Below are positions 17,178-25,411 of a stretch of 64,000 nucleotides of DNA, piece by piece. The notes below the pieces were generated by a model. That model saw nothing but the letters and a program-made list of their open reading frames with translations, was not told the origin of the DNA and made no database searches. This DNA is from Cohnella sp. AR92 (GTDB taxonomy: Bacteria > Bacillota > Bacilli > Paenibacillales > Paenibacillaceae): NCBI RefSeq assembly GCF_003990975.1, contig NZ_RZJR01000013.1, forward strand, positions 1-64,000, written 5' to 3'. Each line of letters starts with the position of its first letter. The stretch's first letter is position 1. Both the position numbers and the translations under genes were made by a program.

Positions 17178-18680
17178 CTACTGAAAGTAGGCTCGCTCGT
17201 ATTCCTTGATAATACGGTCGCCGCCGTTCGCTCTCCACTTGGCGATCTCCTTGCGGAAGCCGTCCTCGTCCAGCTGGCCGAGGATGTAGCGGTAGGTCGC
17301 GTCCGAGACGATCTTGTACAGCTCGGCGCCATACTCGTCATAGGATGGGGATTCGAGCCCGACGGCGGGGCTGCGCACGATGAACTTCTCGTTGTCCTCG
17401 ATGAGCCGATCCGCCAGCTCGGACAGCGGCTCTTGGCTCGCCGCCTTCATGACGTTCGGGTTGCTAAGATCCGCGATCATCAGCGTATAGAGCGAGGCTA
17501 CCTCGTCGACGCGGAGCTGCGACGTCTCTTCCGGAAGGTAAACCTCCTTGCCCTCCAGCTCGTAATGCCGCCCTTCGATTCCGTACTTCATCAGGTTGGC
17601 GACGTCGGGGTCCATCGTGCGGTCGAAGAAAGCAAGGACCTCGCGCAGCTCCTCCTCCGTTCGAATCGCCGCCTTGGAGAACAGGTACAAGCCGTTGAAG
17701 TTCGGAATGGACCATACCTTGTATCCTTCCGGACCTTCTATCCGGTTCACTAGAGTAAATCGGGCGTCCGGGTTGACCTGCTTCGCTTCCGCCGACAGCC
17801 TCTGCACATCGGACATGCTGCCGATATACACCCCGGCCTTGCCCTGAATCAGAAGATTGCGTTGGACGTCCTTGCTCGTAATGACGAAGTCCGGATTGAG
17901 CAGCCTCTCGTCGTACAGCTTCTTCATGAAGTTCATCGTGGCTAAGTAGCCGGCCGTCTCGAAATCCGGCACGAAGCTTTTCCCTTGAACCTCCCAATCG
18001 TTAGGCGTGCCGAAGTAGGAGCTCAGCGTCTTGAACGCTCCGAACACCAGATCGTTGCGGTCCGTCAGCCCGAACGTGTCGTCCTTGCCGTTGCGGTCCG
18101 GATCTCCGTACGTGAACTGCTTCAGGGCCTCATAGAGCTGCTCGATCGTCTGAGGCGGTTCCAGGTTCAGACGGTCCAGCCAATCCTCCCGGATAATGAT
18201 GCCTTGTCTCGAAGAAGGACGCTCCGTATAAAGACCGTAGATTTTCCCATCGACCGCCGTCTGGTTCAGAATGTCCTCATCCAGCCGTCTCAGGTTCGGA
18301 TAATCGTCCAGATAAGGCCCGATCTCCCAGAACGCGCCGGATCGGATCGAATTTTTCATCAACAGATAATCCGTGTACTTCGCGAATGTCGCCTTCTTCA
18401 ACGAATTCGTCGTTAGCGCCGTGCTCATCTTGTCCGTGTAAATCTCGTCTCTCACCCATTCGATCGACAGCTTGGTGCCCGTAAGCTCCTCCATCCGGTC
18501 GATGATGCCCGCATCCGGCGTGTTGGGAAAATGAAGAGGGGCCATTATCGTCAGAACCGGCCTGCCCGATGTCTCGGTTCCCGCCGTGGAAGTCGAGTAG
18601 ACGGAGCAGGAGACGAGCGATAGAGAGACTGCCGCCAATAGGATGAGAGCCGCCGCCAAGCCCGCCGTTCTCCTGATCAT
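17178..18680 (-). CDS. Second LplA-type sugar-binding lipoprotein, without permeases
   Basis: 500 residues with a signal peptide ending in the lipobox SLVSCSV. The sequence parallels the lipoprotein at 14102-15667 along its whole length (AFWEIGPYLDDYPNLRRL, DRNDLVFGAFKTLSSYF, YGAELYKIVSDATYRYILG, ANGGDRIIKEYERAYFQ). The lack of neighbouring permease genes suggests that it either feeds the permeases encoded at 12161-14009 or presents ligand to the sensor protein encoded divergently at 18798. Both are inferences. The 117-base divergent region with that regulator gene makes control by it likely. Confidence 0.88.
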   Translation of the reverse strand: MIRRTAGLAAALILLAAVSLSLVSCSVYSTSTAGTETSGRPVLTIMAPLHFPNTPDAGIIDRMEELTGTKLSIEWVRDEIYTDKMSTALTTNSLKKATFAKYTDYLLMKNSIRSGAFWEIGPYLDDYPNLRRLDEDILNQTAVDGKIYGLYTERPSSRQGIIIREDWLDRLNLEPPQTIEQLYEALKQFTYGDPDRNGKDDTFGLTDRNDLVFGAFKTLSSYFGTPNDWEVQGKSFVPDFETAGYLATMNFMKKLYDERLLNPDFVITSKDVQRNLLIQGKAGVYIGSMSDVQRLSAEAKQVNPDARFTLVNRIEGPEGYKVWSIPNFNGLYLFSKAAIRTEEELREVLAFFDRTMDPDVANLMKYGIEGRHYELEGKEVYLPEETSQLRVDEVASLYTLMIADLSNPNVMKAASQEPLSELADRLIEDNEKFIVRSPAVGLESPSYDEYGAELYKIVSDATYRYILGQLDEDGFRKEIAKWRANGGDRIIKEYERAYFQ

Positions 18681-18797
18681 CCTTATCCCCCCTAGAATCT
18701 GTTAAAATGATTATCGAATTGCCGGATGATTATTGTCCTCCAACAGCCTCTGGCCTACAATAATAGAATCCTCTAACGAGTAGGTGATGAACGGACG

Positions 18798-21098
18798 ATG
18801 CGCTCGATTAGCTACCTGACGAAAATGACGGTTTTCGGCTGTCTGCTCGCCATGCTGCCGGTTCTGTTCATCGGCTGGTTCTCCTATGCGACCTCCACGA
18901 AGGAAGTCCAAAAACATGTAAACGAAGGTAAAATGCAGCTCCTGTACCAGATAAATGCCAATGTAGAGCAAATCCTGACGACTGTCAATCACACCCTGAA
19001 TCAAGTCGTCAACTCGACGGTTCTCAAGAGCGCGCTCAACAGCCCCTTAACTGTAAGCGATTTCAATCTGTATGACAACCTGCGTAACGAGATGCTTCAC
19101 ATGCAGACCTTCGATACGAGGCTGGAGGACGTTCTGCTCGTCAACGAGAAGCAGGACTGGCTCGTGAAGAATTCCGGCTTGTACCGGCTCTCCGAATACA
19201 AATACGCCGAACCGATCTCGTCGGCGATTCACGGTCCGGTCTCGGCCGCCTGGACCCTGAACCCGTCCGAATGGTTCTACAGCGAGGAGAGCGCGAACGG
19301 CGCGATCTGCCCGTACAGCATCAGCCTGGTCAAGAAACTGCCGGTCGGCGGACTGGAGCCGTATGGGCTCGTCATGGCGAATATTCCGTCCTGCAGCCTT
19401 CAGGCGCAGCTTCAATCCGACTCGGGCTCCGCCGATACGATCATGGTGCTCGACGAGAACAACCGGATCCTTCTGCATCCGGACCGTTCTCTGATCGGGC
19501 AGCCGGCCGCCGCCGTCGGTTTTACGGACACCGATCTGCTCTCCCTCTCCTCCGGCCAGTTCAAGACCAGCCTGGATAAGCGAGAATATGCCGTCAGCTA
19601 TTATCGATCCCCCTACAACGGTTGGATCTATCTGTCGTTCACGCCGCTCTCCAGCCTGACCCATGAATCGAGCAAAATCGGCCTCTATACGCTTCTCGTC
19701 TGCCTATTCATTCTGCTTCTCATGGCGCTGATCGCGTGGATAGGTTCCAAGCGAATGTATTCGCCGATCCGGAAGCTGCTGAAGATGGTAGAGGATCGGC
19801 TGCCCGGGACGGAGCGGAGGAAGACGAACGAGTTCCAGGTGATCGGCGAGCAGATCCACCGCCTGTTCCAATCGAACTCCAAGCTGGAGGAGCAGGCACA
19901 TCAGCACCTGAAGCAGGCTCGCACGTTCTATCTCGTCCGCGCGTACCAGGGACAGACCCGGCTCGGCGAGCTGCCCGGCCGACTCGAGGGCTTCGGCTAC
20001 GGCGACCGCCTGGCCGGGTGGTCGCAGATGGCGGTCATGACGCTGCAGCTCGACTCCCTCGACCAGACCCGTTACGAACGGCGGGACATCGACCTGCTTC
20101 TGTTCGCCGTGCACAACATGATCGAAGAACTCGTTCCGCCGGAGCAGCGCTTCGATCCCGTCGCGATCGACCAGACGGTCGTGCTGCTCTGCGGCAGCCC
20201 CGACTCCGATCGCGGCATTTTCAACTCTATGCTGTATGGAATTACCGAGGATATGCAGAGCAACATCCGCAGCTATCTCGGCCTGTCCGTCAGCATCGGG
20301 CTCAGCCTTCCGTTCGAATCGATCAAGCAGCTTCCGATCGCTTACCGGGAAGGCCTCGATGCTCTCAAGCATCGCCTGAAGCTTGGCGAAGGCATCGTTG
20401 TCCAATACGAGCATCTCAACTCGGGCAAGCATTATCTCAAGACCAACTACCCGGCCCATTCGGAGAGCGAGCTGATCGACGCCATCAAGCTGGCGGACGC
20501 CGACAAAGCCCGCGAGGGCCTGAGCATCTTCATGCGCAAGGTGTTCGCCGACGAGATGACGCATCAGGAGTATCAGATCCCCCTTGCCCGTCTGCTGAAC
20601 AGCTTGATCGTGGTCATGCAGGAGTCGGGGATCAGCCTGAACAAGATTCGCCATTCCCAGGGCACTCTCTACGAGGAGATGATCGAGCTCGGCACCGTGC
20701 CGGAGATCGAAGAATGGTTCTGGGCGAACGTCATCGAGCCGATGCTCCGCATCTTCGCGGATCGGCAGTCCTCTCAATACCAGAACATCTCGGAGAAGAT
20801 CATCGATCTCGTGCAGAAGCTTTACGATACCGACCTGTCGCTGGAGGAGTGCGCTTCCCGGCTGAATTACAACGCCAATTACTTGAGCAGCGTATTCCGC
20901 AAGGAGACGAACGTCTCGTTCAGCGAATATTTGGCCGCCTACCGTTTCGGCATGGCGAAGAAGTGGCTGAAGGAGACCGATATGCCGATCAAGGATATCG
21001 CCGCCCGGCTGAGATACAACAATCCGCAGAACTTCATCCGTTCGTTCCGCAAGCAGGAAGGCATGACGCCCGGCCAATATCGGGAGAAGATCTCGTAG
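18798..21098 (+). CDS. Membrane-spanning AraC-family regulator with extracellular sensor domain
   Basis: 766 residues. A first membrane helix lies at about residues 12-30 (FGCLLAMLPVLFIGWFSYA). It is followed by an extracellular region of about 260 residues with a Cache-like pattern, a second helix at about 297-315 (LYTLLVCLFILLLMALIAWI), a cytoplasmic linker and a C-terminal AraC HTH pair (ECASRLNYNANYLSSVFRKE and DIAARLRYNNPQNFIRSFRK). This class senses extracellular sugars or binding proteins and activates an adjacent uptake gene. Its divergent neighbour is the lipoprotein at 17178-18680, the most likely target. The start at ATG 18798 follows GTAGGTGATG, a modest ribosome site. Confidence 0.9.
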   Translation: MRSISYLTKMTVFGCLLAMLPVLFIGWFSYATSTKEVQKHVNEGKMQLLYQINANVEQILTTVNHTLNQVVNSTVLKSALNSPLTVSDFNLYDNLRNEMLHMQTFDTRLEDVLLVNEKQDWLVKNSGLYRLSEYKYAEPISSAIHGPVSAAWTLNPSEWFYSEESANGAICPYSISLVKKLPVGGLEPYGLVMANIPSCSLQAQLQSDSGSADTIMVLDENNRILLHPDRSLIGQPAAAVGFTDTDLLSLSSGQFKTSLDKREYAVSYYRSPYNGWIYLSFTPLSSLTHESSKIGLYTLLVCLFILLLMALIAWIGSKRMYSPIRKLLKMVEDRLPGTERRKTNEFQVIGEQIHRLFQSNSKLEEQAHQHLKQARTFYLVRAYQGQTRLGELPGRLEGFGYGDRLAGWSQMAVMTLQLDSLDQTRYERRDIDLLLFAVHNMIEELVPPEQRFDPVAIDQTVVLLCGSPDSDRGIFNSMLYGITEDMQSNIRSYLGLSVSIGLSLPFESIKQLPIAYREGLDALKHRLKLGEGIVVQYEHLNSGKHYLKTNYPAHSESELIDAIKLADADKAREGLSIFMRKVFADEMTHQEYQIPLARLLNSLIVVMQESGISLNKIRHSQGTLYEEMIELGTVPEIEEWFWANVIEPMLRIFADRQSSQYQNISEKIIDLVQKLYDTDLSLEECASRLNYNANYLSSVFRKETNVSFSEYLAAYRFGMAKKWLKETDMPIKDIAARLRYNNPQNFIRSFRKQEGMTPGQYREKIS

Positions 21099-21160
21099 CC
21101 CGTGGGCTTTGTTTTGGGCGGAAGGAAGCCTTACAATAGAAGAAGGATGTACAAAAATGC

Positions 21161-21186
21161 CATCGGCGCCCCGCAGGGCGCCGATG
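21161..21186. terminator. GC-rich hairpin between the AraC regulator and pepT
   Basis: Perfect 11-bp arms CATCGGCGCCC and GGGCGCCGATG around a four-base loop CGCA. No T run follows on the plus strand; the minus strand shows GGCATTTTTG. It may end regulator transcription or act in the leader of pepT, whose start is 43 bases away. Confidence 0.5.
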
Positions 21187-21228
21187 AGTTCGTACGCGAA
21201 TTACGCGGCATAGAGGAGTAGAACGACT

Positions 21229-22458
21229 ATGAAGAACGATCTGATTCGCAGACTGACCGCCTATGCGATGATCGATACGCAATCGGACGAGAACAGCGAG
21301 ACCTGCCCGTCCACTCCGGGGCAGTGGGATCTGCTGCGCTTGCTCGTCGATGAATTGAAGCAGCTTGGCATGACAGAGGTCACGCTGGACGACAACGGGT
21401 ACGTCATGGCGACCCTTCCCTCGAATACGGATAAAGAGGTTCCCGTCATCGGCTTCCTCGCCCACGTCGATACGGCCACCGACTTCACCGGCAAGAACGT
21501 CAAGCCGCAGATCGTCGAGAATTACGACGGCGGGGATATCGTCCTGAACGCCGAACAAGGCATCATCCTGTCGCCGAAGGACTTCCCGGAGCTGGCCGGA
21601 TACAAAGGCCACACCATGATCACGACCGACGGCACGACGCTGCTCGGCGCGGACGATAAGGCGGGCATCGCCGAGATCATGACGGCGATGGAGTACCTGA
21701 TCAACCATCCGGAGATCAAGCACGGCAAGATTCGCGTCGCTTTCAATCCGGATGAAGAGATCGGCCGCGGAGCGCAGCGCTTCGACGTCGCCGCCTTCGG
21801 CGCGAAGTTCGCCTATACGATGGACGGCGGCCCGCTCGGCGAGCTGCAATACGAGAGCTTCAACGCCTGCGGCGCCACGGTGACGGTCAAGGGCAAGAAC
21901 GTCCACCCCGGCTCCGCCAAGAACAAGATGGTGAACGCGCTCAAGATCGCGATGGAGTTCCAGAGCCGAATGCCGGCGAACGAAGCTCCCGAGCATACCG
22001 AGGGCCACGAAGGCTTCTATCACCTCAACTCCTGCAACGGCGACGTAGAGGAAGCCACCCTCACCTACTTGATTCGCGACCATGACCGCGCGAAGTTCGA
22101 AGCCCGCAAGGCGTACATGACGAACCTCGCGACGGAGCTTAACAAGATCTACGACGGCCGCATCGCTCTGGACCTGAAGGATCGCTACTTCAACATGAGA
22201 GAGAAGATCGAGCCGGTCCGCGAGATCGTCGACATCGTCCATGACGCCATGACGAGCCTTGGCATCGAGCCGAAGCTGGAACCGATCCGCGGCGGCACGG
22301 ACGGCTCGCAGCTGAGCTTCATGGGACTGCCGACGCCGAACATCTTCGCCGGCGGCGAGAACTTCCACGGCCGCTACGAATACGTGTCGGCCGACGTCAT
22401 GGTGCAGGCCGTCAACGTCATCGTCGAGACGGTCAAGCTGTTCGAGGCCCGCGCTTAA
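21229..22458 (+). CDS. pepT: Peptidase T (tripeptide aminopeptidase)
   Basis: 409 residues, the usual PepT length. Family M20B metal ligands and catalytic residues are visible: [15 protein letters not shown] (His79, Asp81), [27 protein letters not shown] with the catalytic glutamate pair, TMDGGPLGE, and near the end [19 protein letters not shown] with NFHGRYEYV. It releases the N-terminal residue from tripeptides in the cytoplasm using two zinc ions. AGAGGAGTAGAACGACT precedes the ATG. It is transcribed alone, after a strong hairpin and before the repeat-protein gene, which has its own leader of about 150 bases. Confidence 0.96.
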   Translation: MKNDLIRRLTAYAMIDTQSDENSETCPSTPGQWDLLRLLVDELKQLGMTEVTLDDNGYVMATLPSNTDKEVPVIGFLAHVDTATDFTGKNVKPQIVENYDGGDIVLNAEQGIILSPKDFPELAGYKGHTMITTDGTTLLGADDKAGIAEIMTAMEYLINHPEIKHGKIRVAFNPDEEIGRGAQRFDVAAFGAKFAYTMDGGPLGELQYESFNACGATVTVKGKNVHPGSAKNKMVNALKIAMEFQSRMPANEAPEHTEGHEGFYHLNSCNGDVEEATLTYLIRDHDRAKFEARKAYMTNLATELNKIYDGRIALDLKDRYFNMREKIEPVREIVDIVHDAMTSLGIEPKLEPIRGGTDGSQLSFMGLPTPNIFAGGENFHGRYEYVSADVMVQAVNVIVETVKLFEARA

Positions 22459-22607
22459 GCGTCGGCTTCCGGCCTAGTCAATAGGAATCAATTTACGGGG
22501 AACCCTCGGAGATTTTAGCCTTCTTTAAGCTGCCTTTCATCTTCGGGTAAGAAGATAGTGGAAGAATGCGAAATGAAGCAAAAATTATCCAAGAGGTGAT
22601 TGTCCGC

Positions 22608-23876
22608 ATGAAGAAGTTTCCGAACAGTAAGCTGTTAAAACCGAAGCTGGCGGCAGTAAGCGCCATGGCGCTGGCCCTGACGATCGGCGGCGGAACGCTG
22701 CTGAGCTCCGACGCGTTCGCCGCTTCTAGCACGGATTCGTCGACTAGCCTTAGCCAATCGCAAGCGCAGGCCAAGGGGTAGGCGGGCTTCGGTCACTTTA
22801 AAATTGGCGAAGCCAATCTCTTAGTATCGGATAAAGTCGCGACCCTGCTTGGCCTAACGACGGACGAGCTTAAGAGCAAGCTCCAAGCCGGAGACTCCCT
22901 CGCGACGATCGCGACAGCCCAGAACGTCAGCGTCGATTCGGTGGTCGCTTCCGTTGAGGCCGCGCTGAAGGAACAGCTCGGCACCCAATTGAGCGACGGT
23001 AAGATCACGCAAGCTCAATATGACAAGCAGGTTGCGAAGCTAAGCGACATCGCGACCAAGCTTGTGAACGGCAAAGTCGGCGGCAAGCTTGGCTTCGGCC
23101 TCGGATTCATCGGCGGAGCGAATCTTCTGGCGTCGGATGGGCTCGCGACGCTTCTCGGCCTGACGGCCGATGAGCTTAAGACCAAGCTGAAGGCCGGCGA
23201 TTCCCTTGCGACGATCGCGGCGGCTCAGAACGTCAGCGTCGACTCGGTTATCGCTTCCGTTACGGCGACGCTGAAGGAACAGCTCAGCGCACAATTGAGC
23301 GACGGCAAGATCACCCAGGCGCAATATGACGAGCAGGCTGCGAAGCTGAGCGACATCGCGGCCAAGCTCGTGAACGGCGAGTTCAAGGGCGGCAATCGCG
23401 GAGGCAAAGGATTCGGATTCGGCGGTTTGAATCTTCTGGCGTCGGATAAGCTTGCAACGCTGCTCGGCTTGACGGCCGACGAGCTCAAGGAGAAGCTGCA
23501 AGCCGGCGATTCTCTCGCGACGATAGCGGCAGCTCAGAATGTCAGCGTCGACTCGGTGGTTGCTTCCGTTACGGCGACGCTGAAGGAACAGCTCAGCACT
23601 CAATTGAGCAACGGCAAGATCACGCAGGCGCAATACGACGAGCAGGTTGCGAAGCTGAGCGACATCGCGACCAAGCTCGTGAACGCGGCGAGACCTGAGC
23701 ACGCTGCCGCCAAAGACGGGCAATCGTCCGATGACGCCAAATCCGGCGCGGAATTCAAGGGAAGCAACGGCGGCCGCGGAGGTCACGGCGGCCACGGCGG
23801 CGGCTTTGGACGCGGCAACGGCGGTCAATCGTCCGGCAGCGGCAGCTCTAGTTCTAGCTCCTCTTCCAACGCATAA
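22608..23876 (+). pseudogene. Secreted three-repeat protein interrupted by an in-frame TAG
   Basis: From ATG 22608 (preceded by AAGAGGTGATTGTCCGC) the frame gives a signal peptide, MKKFPNSKLLKPKLAAVSAM through SSDAFAASS, then a Ser/Gln linker. TAG at 22779-22781 follows codon 57. The same frame continues without any further stop to TAA at 23874, giving about 422 codons in all. The rest holds three similar repeats of about 100 residues, each with LATLLGLTADELK, LQAGDSLATIAAAQNVSVDS and QLSDGKITQAQYDEQVAKLS, and a Gly/Ser-rich tail. The full protein would be exported. No start codon with a ribosome site follows the TAG, so it is either a recent nonsense mutation, a suppressed codon or a sequencing error. 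Function unknown; the repeats resemble those of Bacillus secreted YckD-like proteins. Confidence 0.8.
22818..23690 (+). repeat. Three tandem repeats of about 300 bp inside the secreted protein gene
   Basis: Copies lie at about 22818-23070, 23121-23380 and 23430-23685. All begin with a version of GCGACGCTGCTCGGCCTGAC and end in AAGCTTGTGAACGGC or similar. The second and third copies are closest. Linkers between copies are Gly-rich and variable. Confidence 0.85.
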
Positions 23877-23878
23877 AA

Positions 23879-23912
23879 ATAAGGCTCGCCTGAGATCACA
23901 GGCGAGCCTTAT
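23879..23912 (+). terminator. Hairpin after the repeat-protein gene
   Basis: A perfect 14-bp stem (ATAAGGCTCGCCTG and its complement) with six-base loop AGATCA starts three bases after the TAA. It is followed by CTCTATTC, only a weak T run. Confidence 0.75.
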
Positions 23913-24035
23913 CTCTATTCATAGTCCCATCCACGATCCGCTTCGTTATGCTGCTTCCACTCCCCCTCGCTCGCTATCCCGCCTCTCCCCTTCGCTCAGT
24001 CGCCAGCTAATGGAAAGGTAACGGCGCCATCGCTC

Positions 24036-24082
24036 CTCTATCGTCCCTCTATCGTCCCTCTATCGCCTCTCTATCGCCCCTC
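24036..24082. repeat. Four tandem copies of an 11-bp unit
   Basis: CTCTATCGTCC-like units follow each other with small changes (CTCTATCGTCC, CTCTATCGCCT, CTCTATCGCCC). They open a gene-free, repeat-filled stretch from 23913 to 24575. Confidence 0.6.
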
Positions 24083-24090
24083 TTCACCTG

Positions 24091-24273
24091 TAACGGAACT
24101 GAGAGCCCTTATAAGGCTCCAAAAAGCGTTTTTCCATTTTTAACGGAACTGAGAGCCCTTATTACCGGGAATCGACGCCAAAAACCAGGGATTGGACCGA
24201 AATAACGTCTCCTGGTTCCGTTAGATTTGAAAAGGGCCTTTTTACGGCCAAATAAGGTCTCTCTGTTCCGTTA
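24091..24273. repeat. Four copies of a 22-base element, two direct and two inverted, at 50-bp spacing
   Basis: TAACGGAACTGAGAGCCCTT occurs at 24091 and 24141, followed by AT. Inverted, diverged copies (AATAACGTCTCCTGGTTCCG with TTA, and AATAAGGTCTCTCTGTTCCG with TTA) lie at 24201 and 24251. The distance within each pair is exactly 50 bp, and the two pairs face each other. No gene or ribosome site overlaps them. Confidence 0.8.
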
Positions 24274-24310
24274 GAGATTCGGGCGGAGGGGCAGTGCCGG
24301 TGTGTTAGGT

Positions 24311-24480
24311 GCCGATGTGTCGATGTGTCGATGTGTCGATGTGTCGGTGGGTCGATGTGCCGGTGGGTCAGTGGGTCAGTGGGTCGGTGGGTCGGTGTGC
24401 CGGTGGGTTGGTGTGCCGGTGTGCCGGTGTGCCGGTGTGTCGGTGTGTCGGTGGGCCGGTGTGTCGGGTGTTGGTGTGCT
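24311..24480. repeat. Minisatellite of an 8-bp unit
   Basis: About twenty units fitting GRTGKGYC follow each other (GATGTGTC four times, then GGTGGGTC, GGTGTGCC, AGTGGGTC and others) and decay after 24480. Several frames stay open and would encode Cys/Val/Gly-rich peptides. This is a by-product of an 8-bp period without stops and not evidence of a gene. Confidence 0.85.
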
Positions 24481-24575
24481 GGTGTGACAATGTGTCGGTG
24501 TCAGGTGTCGGGTGTCTCCGCGCGTCGGTGTCTCGATGATTCAATATGTCGGCACTCCATCATTTATACGCACTC

Positions 24576-25106
24576 CTAGTACCCGTAAGTCTCGCCCCTA
24601 TCCAAGTCCAACGGATGACCGTTAATAGAAACGGTTTGATCCGACGTCCACTCCGCCTCAACCTTCTCAACTCTGGGCTCGACGTAGATTCTTTTCTTAA
24701 ACCACAGCGGACCGTCCAATTCTCCTCGAATCCCGAACGTTCCCGCGGCGCCCTCGTCCCAGCGATAGAAGTGAATCGTGTAGCTGCGGTCCGGGGAATG
24801 GACGGTCTGAAGCGGATCCTCGGATCCGCCGGTAAATATCTTCACGATCTGGATGAGAACAAGAGCAGCAGCCAGCAGAAAGAACAAACTCACCGTCAGC
24901 CAGCCTCTGGCGATTCTCCACCCGTTCCTCTTATCTCTCAACCCGATTATTCCGAGAACGAGAGCCGCAACGGTAAAAACCAGCATGTAATCGCTCGAAG
25001 GCGCAATCAGCCAAACGTTGCGATAGCTGGAATACAGGGAATAGCCCGATACTCCGGCGCAGAAAACCATCAGACAGAACGACCACAGGTTGGACTTGGC
25101 TGCCAT
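24576..25106 (-). CDS. DUF5412-like membrane protein
   Basis: 176 residues from ATG 25106, preceded by GGAGGTGCCGAC; a longer frame to 25226 lacks this. Three hydrophobic segments fill the first 110 residues (LWSFCLMVFCAGVSGYSLY, YMLVFTVAALVLGIIGL, WLTVSLFFLLAAALVLIQIV). An extracellular or cytoplasmic beta-rich tail follows, with SPDRSYTIHFYRWDEGAAGT, FGIRGELDGPLWFKKRIYV and VSINGHPLDLDRG. That tail matches the DUF5412 pattern known from Bacilli, whose function is unknown. The gene lies alone between two repeat clusters. Confidence 0.75.
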   Translation of the reverse strand: MAAKSNLWSFCLMVFCAGVSGYSLYSSYRNVWLIAPSSDYMLVFTVAALVLGIIGLRDKRNGWRIARGWLTVSLFFLLAAALVLIQIVKIFTGGSEDPLQTVHSPDRSYTIHFYRWDEGAAGTFGIRGELDGPLWFKKRIYVEPRVEKVEAEWTSDQTVSINGHPLDLDRGETYGY

Positions 25107-25270
25107 GTCGGCACCTCCGGGACTTTTCTCTCTACCATTCTCCATAATTATACATGAAAAGAAGAAAAAGCGGCCGCATCGGCCGCCTCCAATCATTCCA
25201 TGTGACTCCGCTCGTGACCACTCCAATCTGACGCCTGTTAAAATGCTTCACTCGAGCACTCTCCCGCGCC

Positions 25271-25394
25271 CGGCCGTTTGCCTCTGCTCGCGTACTCTCT
25301 TTCCCGTCCGTTTGCCTCTGCTCGCGTACTCTCGCGCCCGTCCGTTTGCCTCTACTCGCGTACTCTCTTTCCCGTCCGCATGCCTCAATTCTCG
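25271..25394. repeat. Three and a half tandem copies of a 34-bp unit
   Basis: Units at 25271-25304, 25305-25338 and 25339-25372 share CGTCCGTTTGCCTCTGCTCG followed by CGTACTCTC and a variable end. A fourth, partial copy starts at 25373. They fill the 300-base gap between the DUF5412 gene start and the amidohydrolase stop, where no gene is supported. Confidence 0.8.
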
Positions 25395-25411
25395 TCGGCT
25401 CCGACTCTCTC

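Noticed and set aside
19704..21077. 457-codon open frame opposite the membrane-spanning AraC regulator
   Set aside because: The plus-strand gene has clear helices and HTH motifs; the antisense frame has none.
24302..24579. Cys/Val/Gly-rich small proteins in three frames
   Set aside because: They arise from the 8-bp minisatellite, which lacks stops in these frames; no ribosome site is present.
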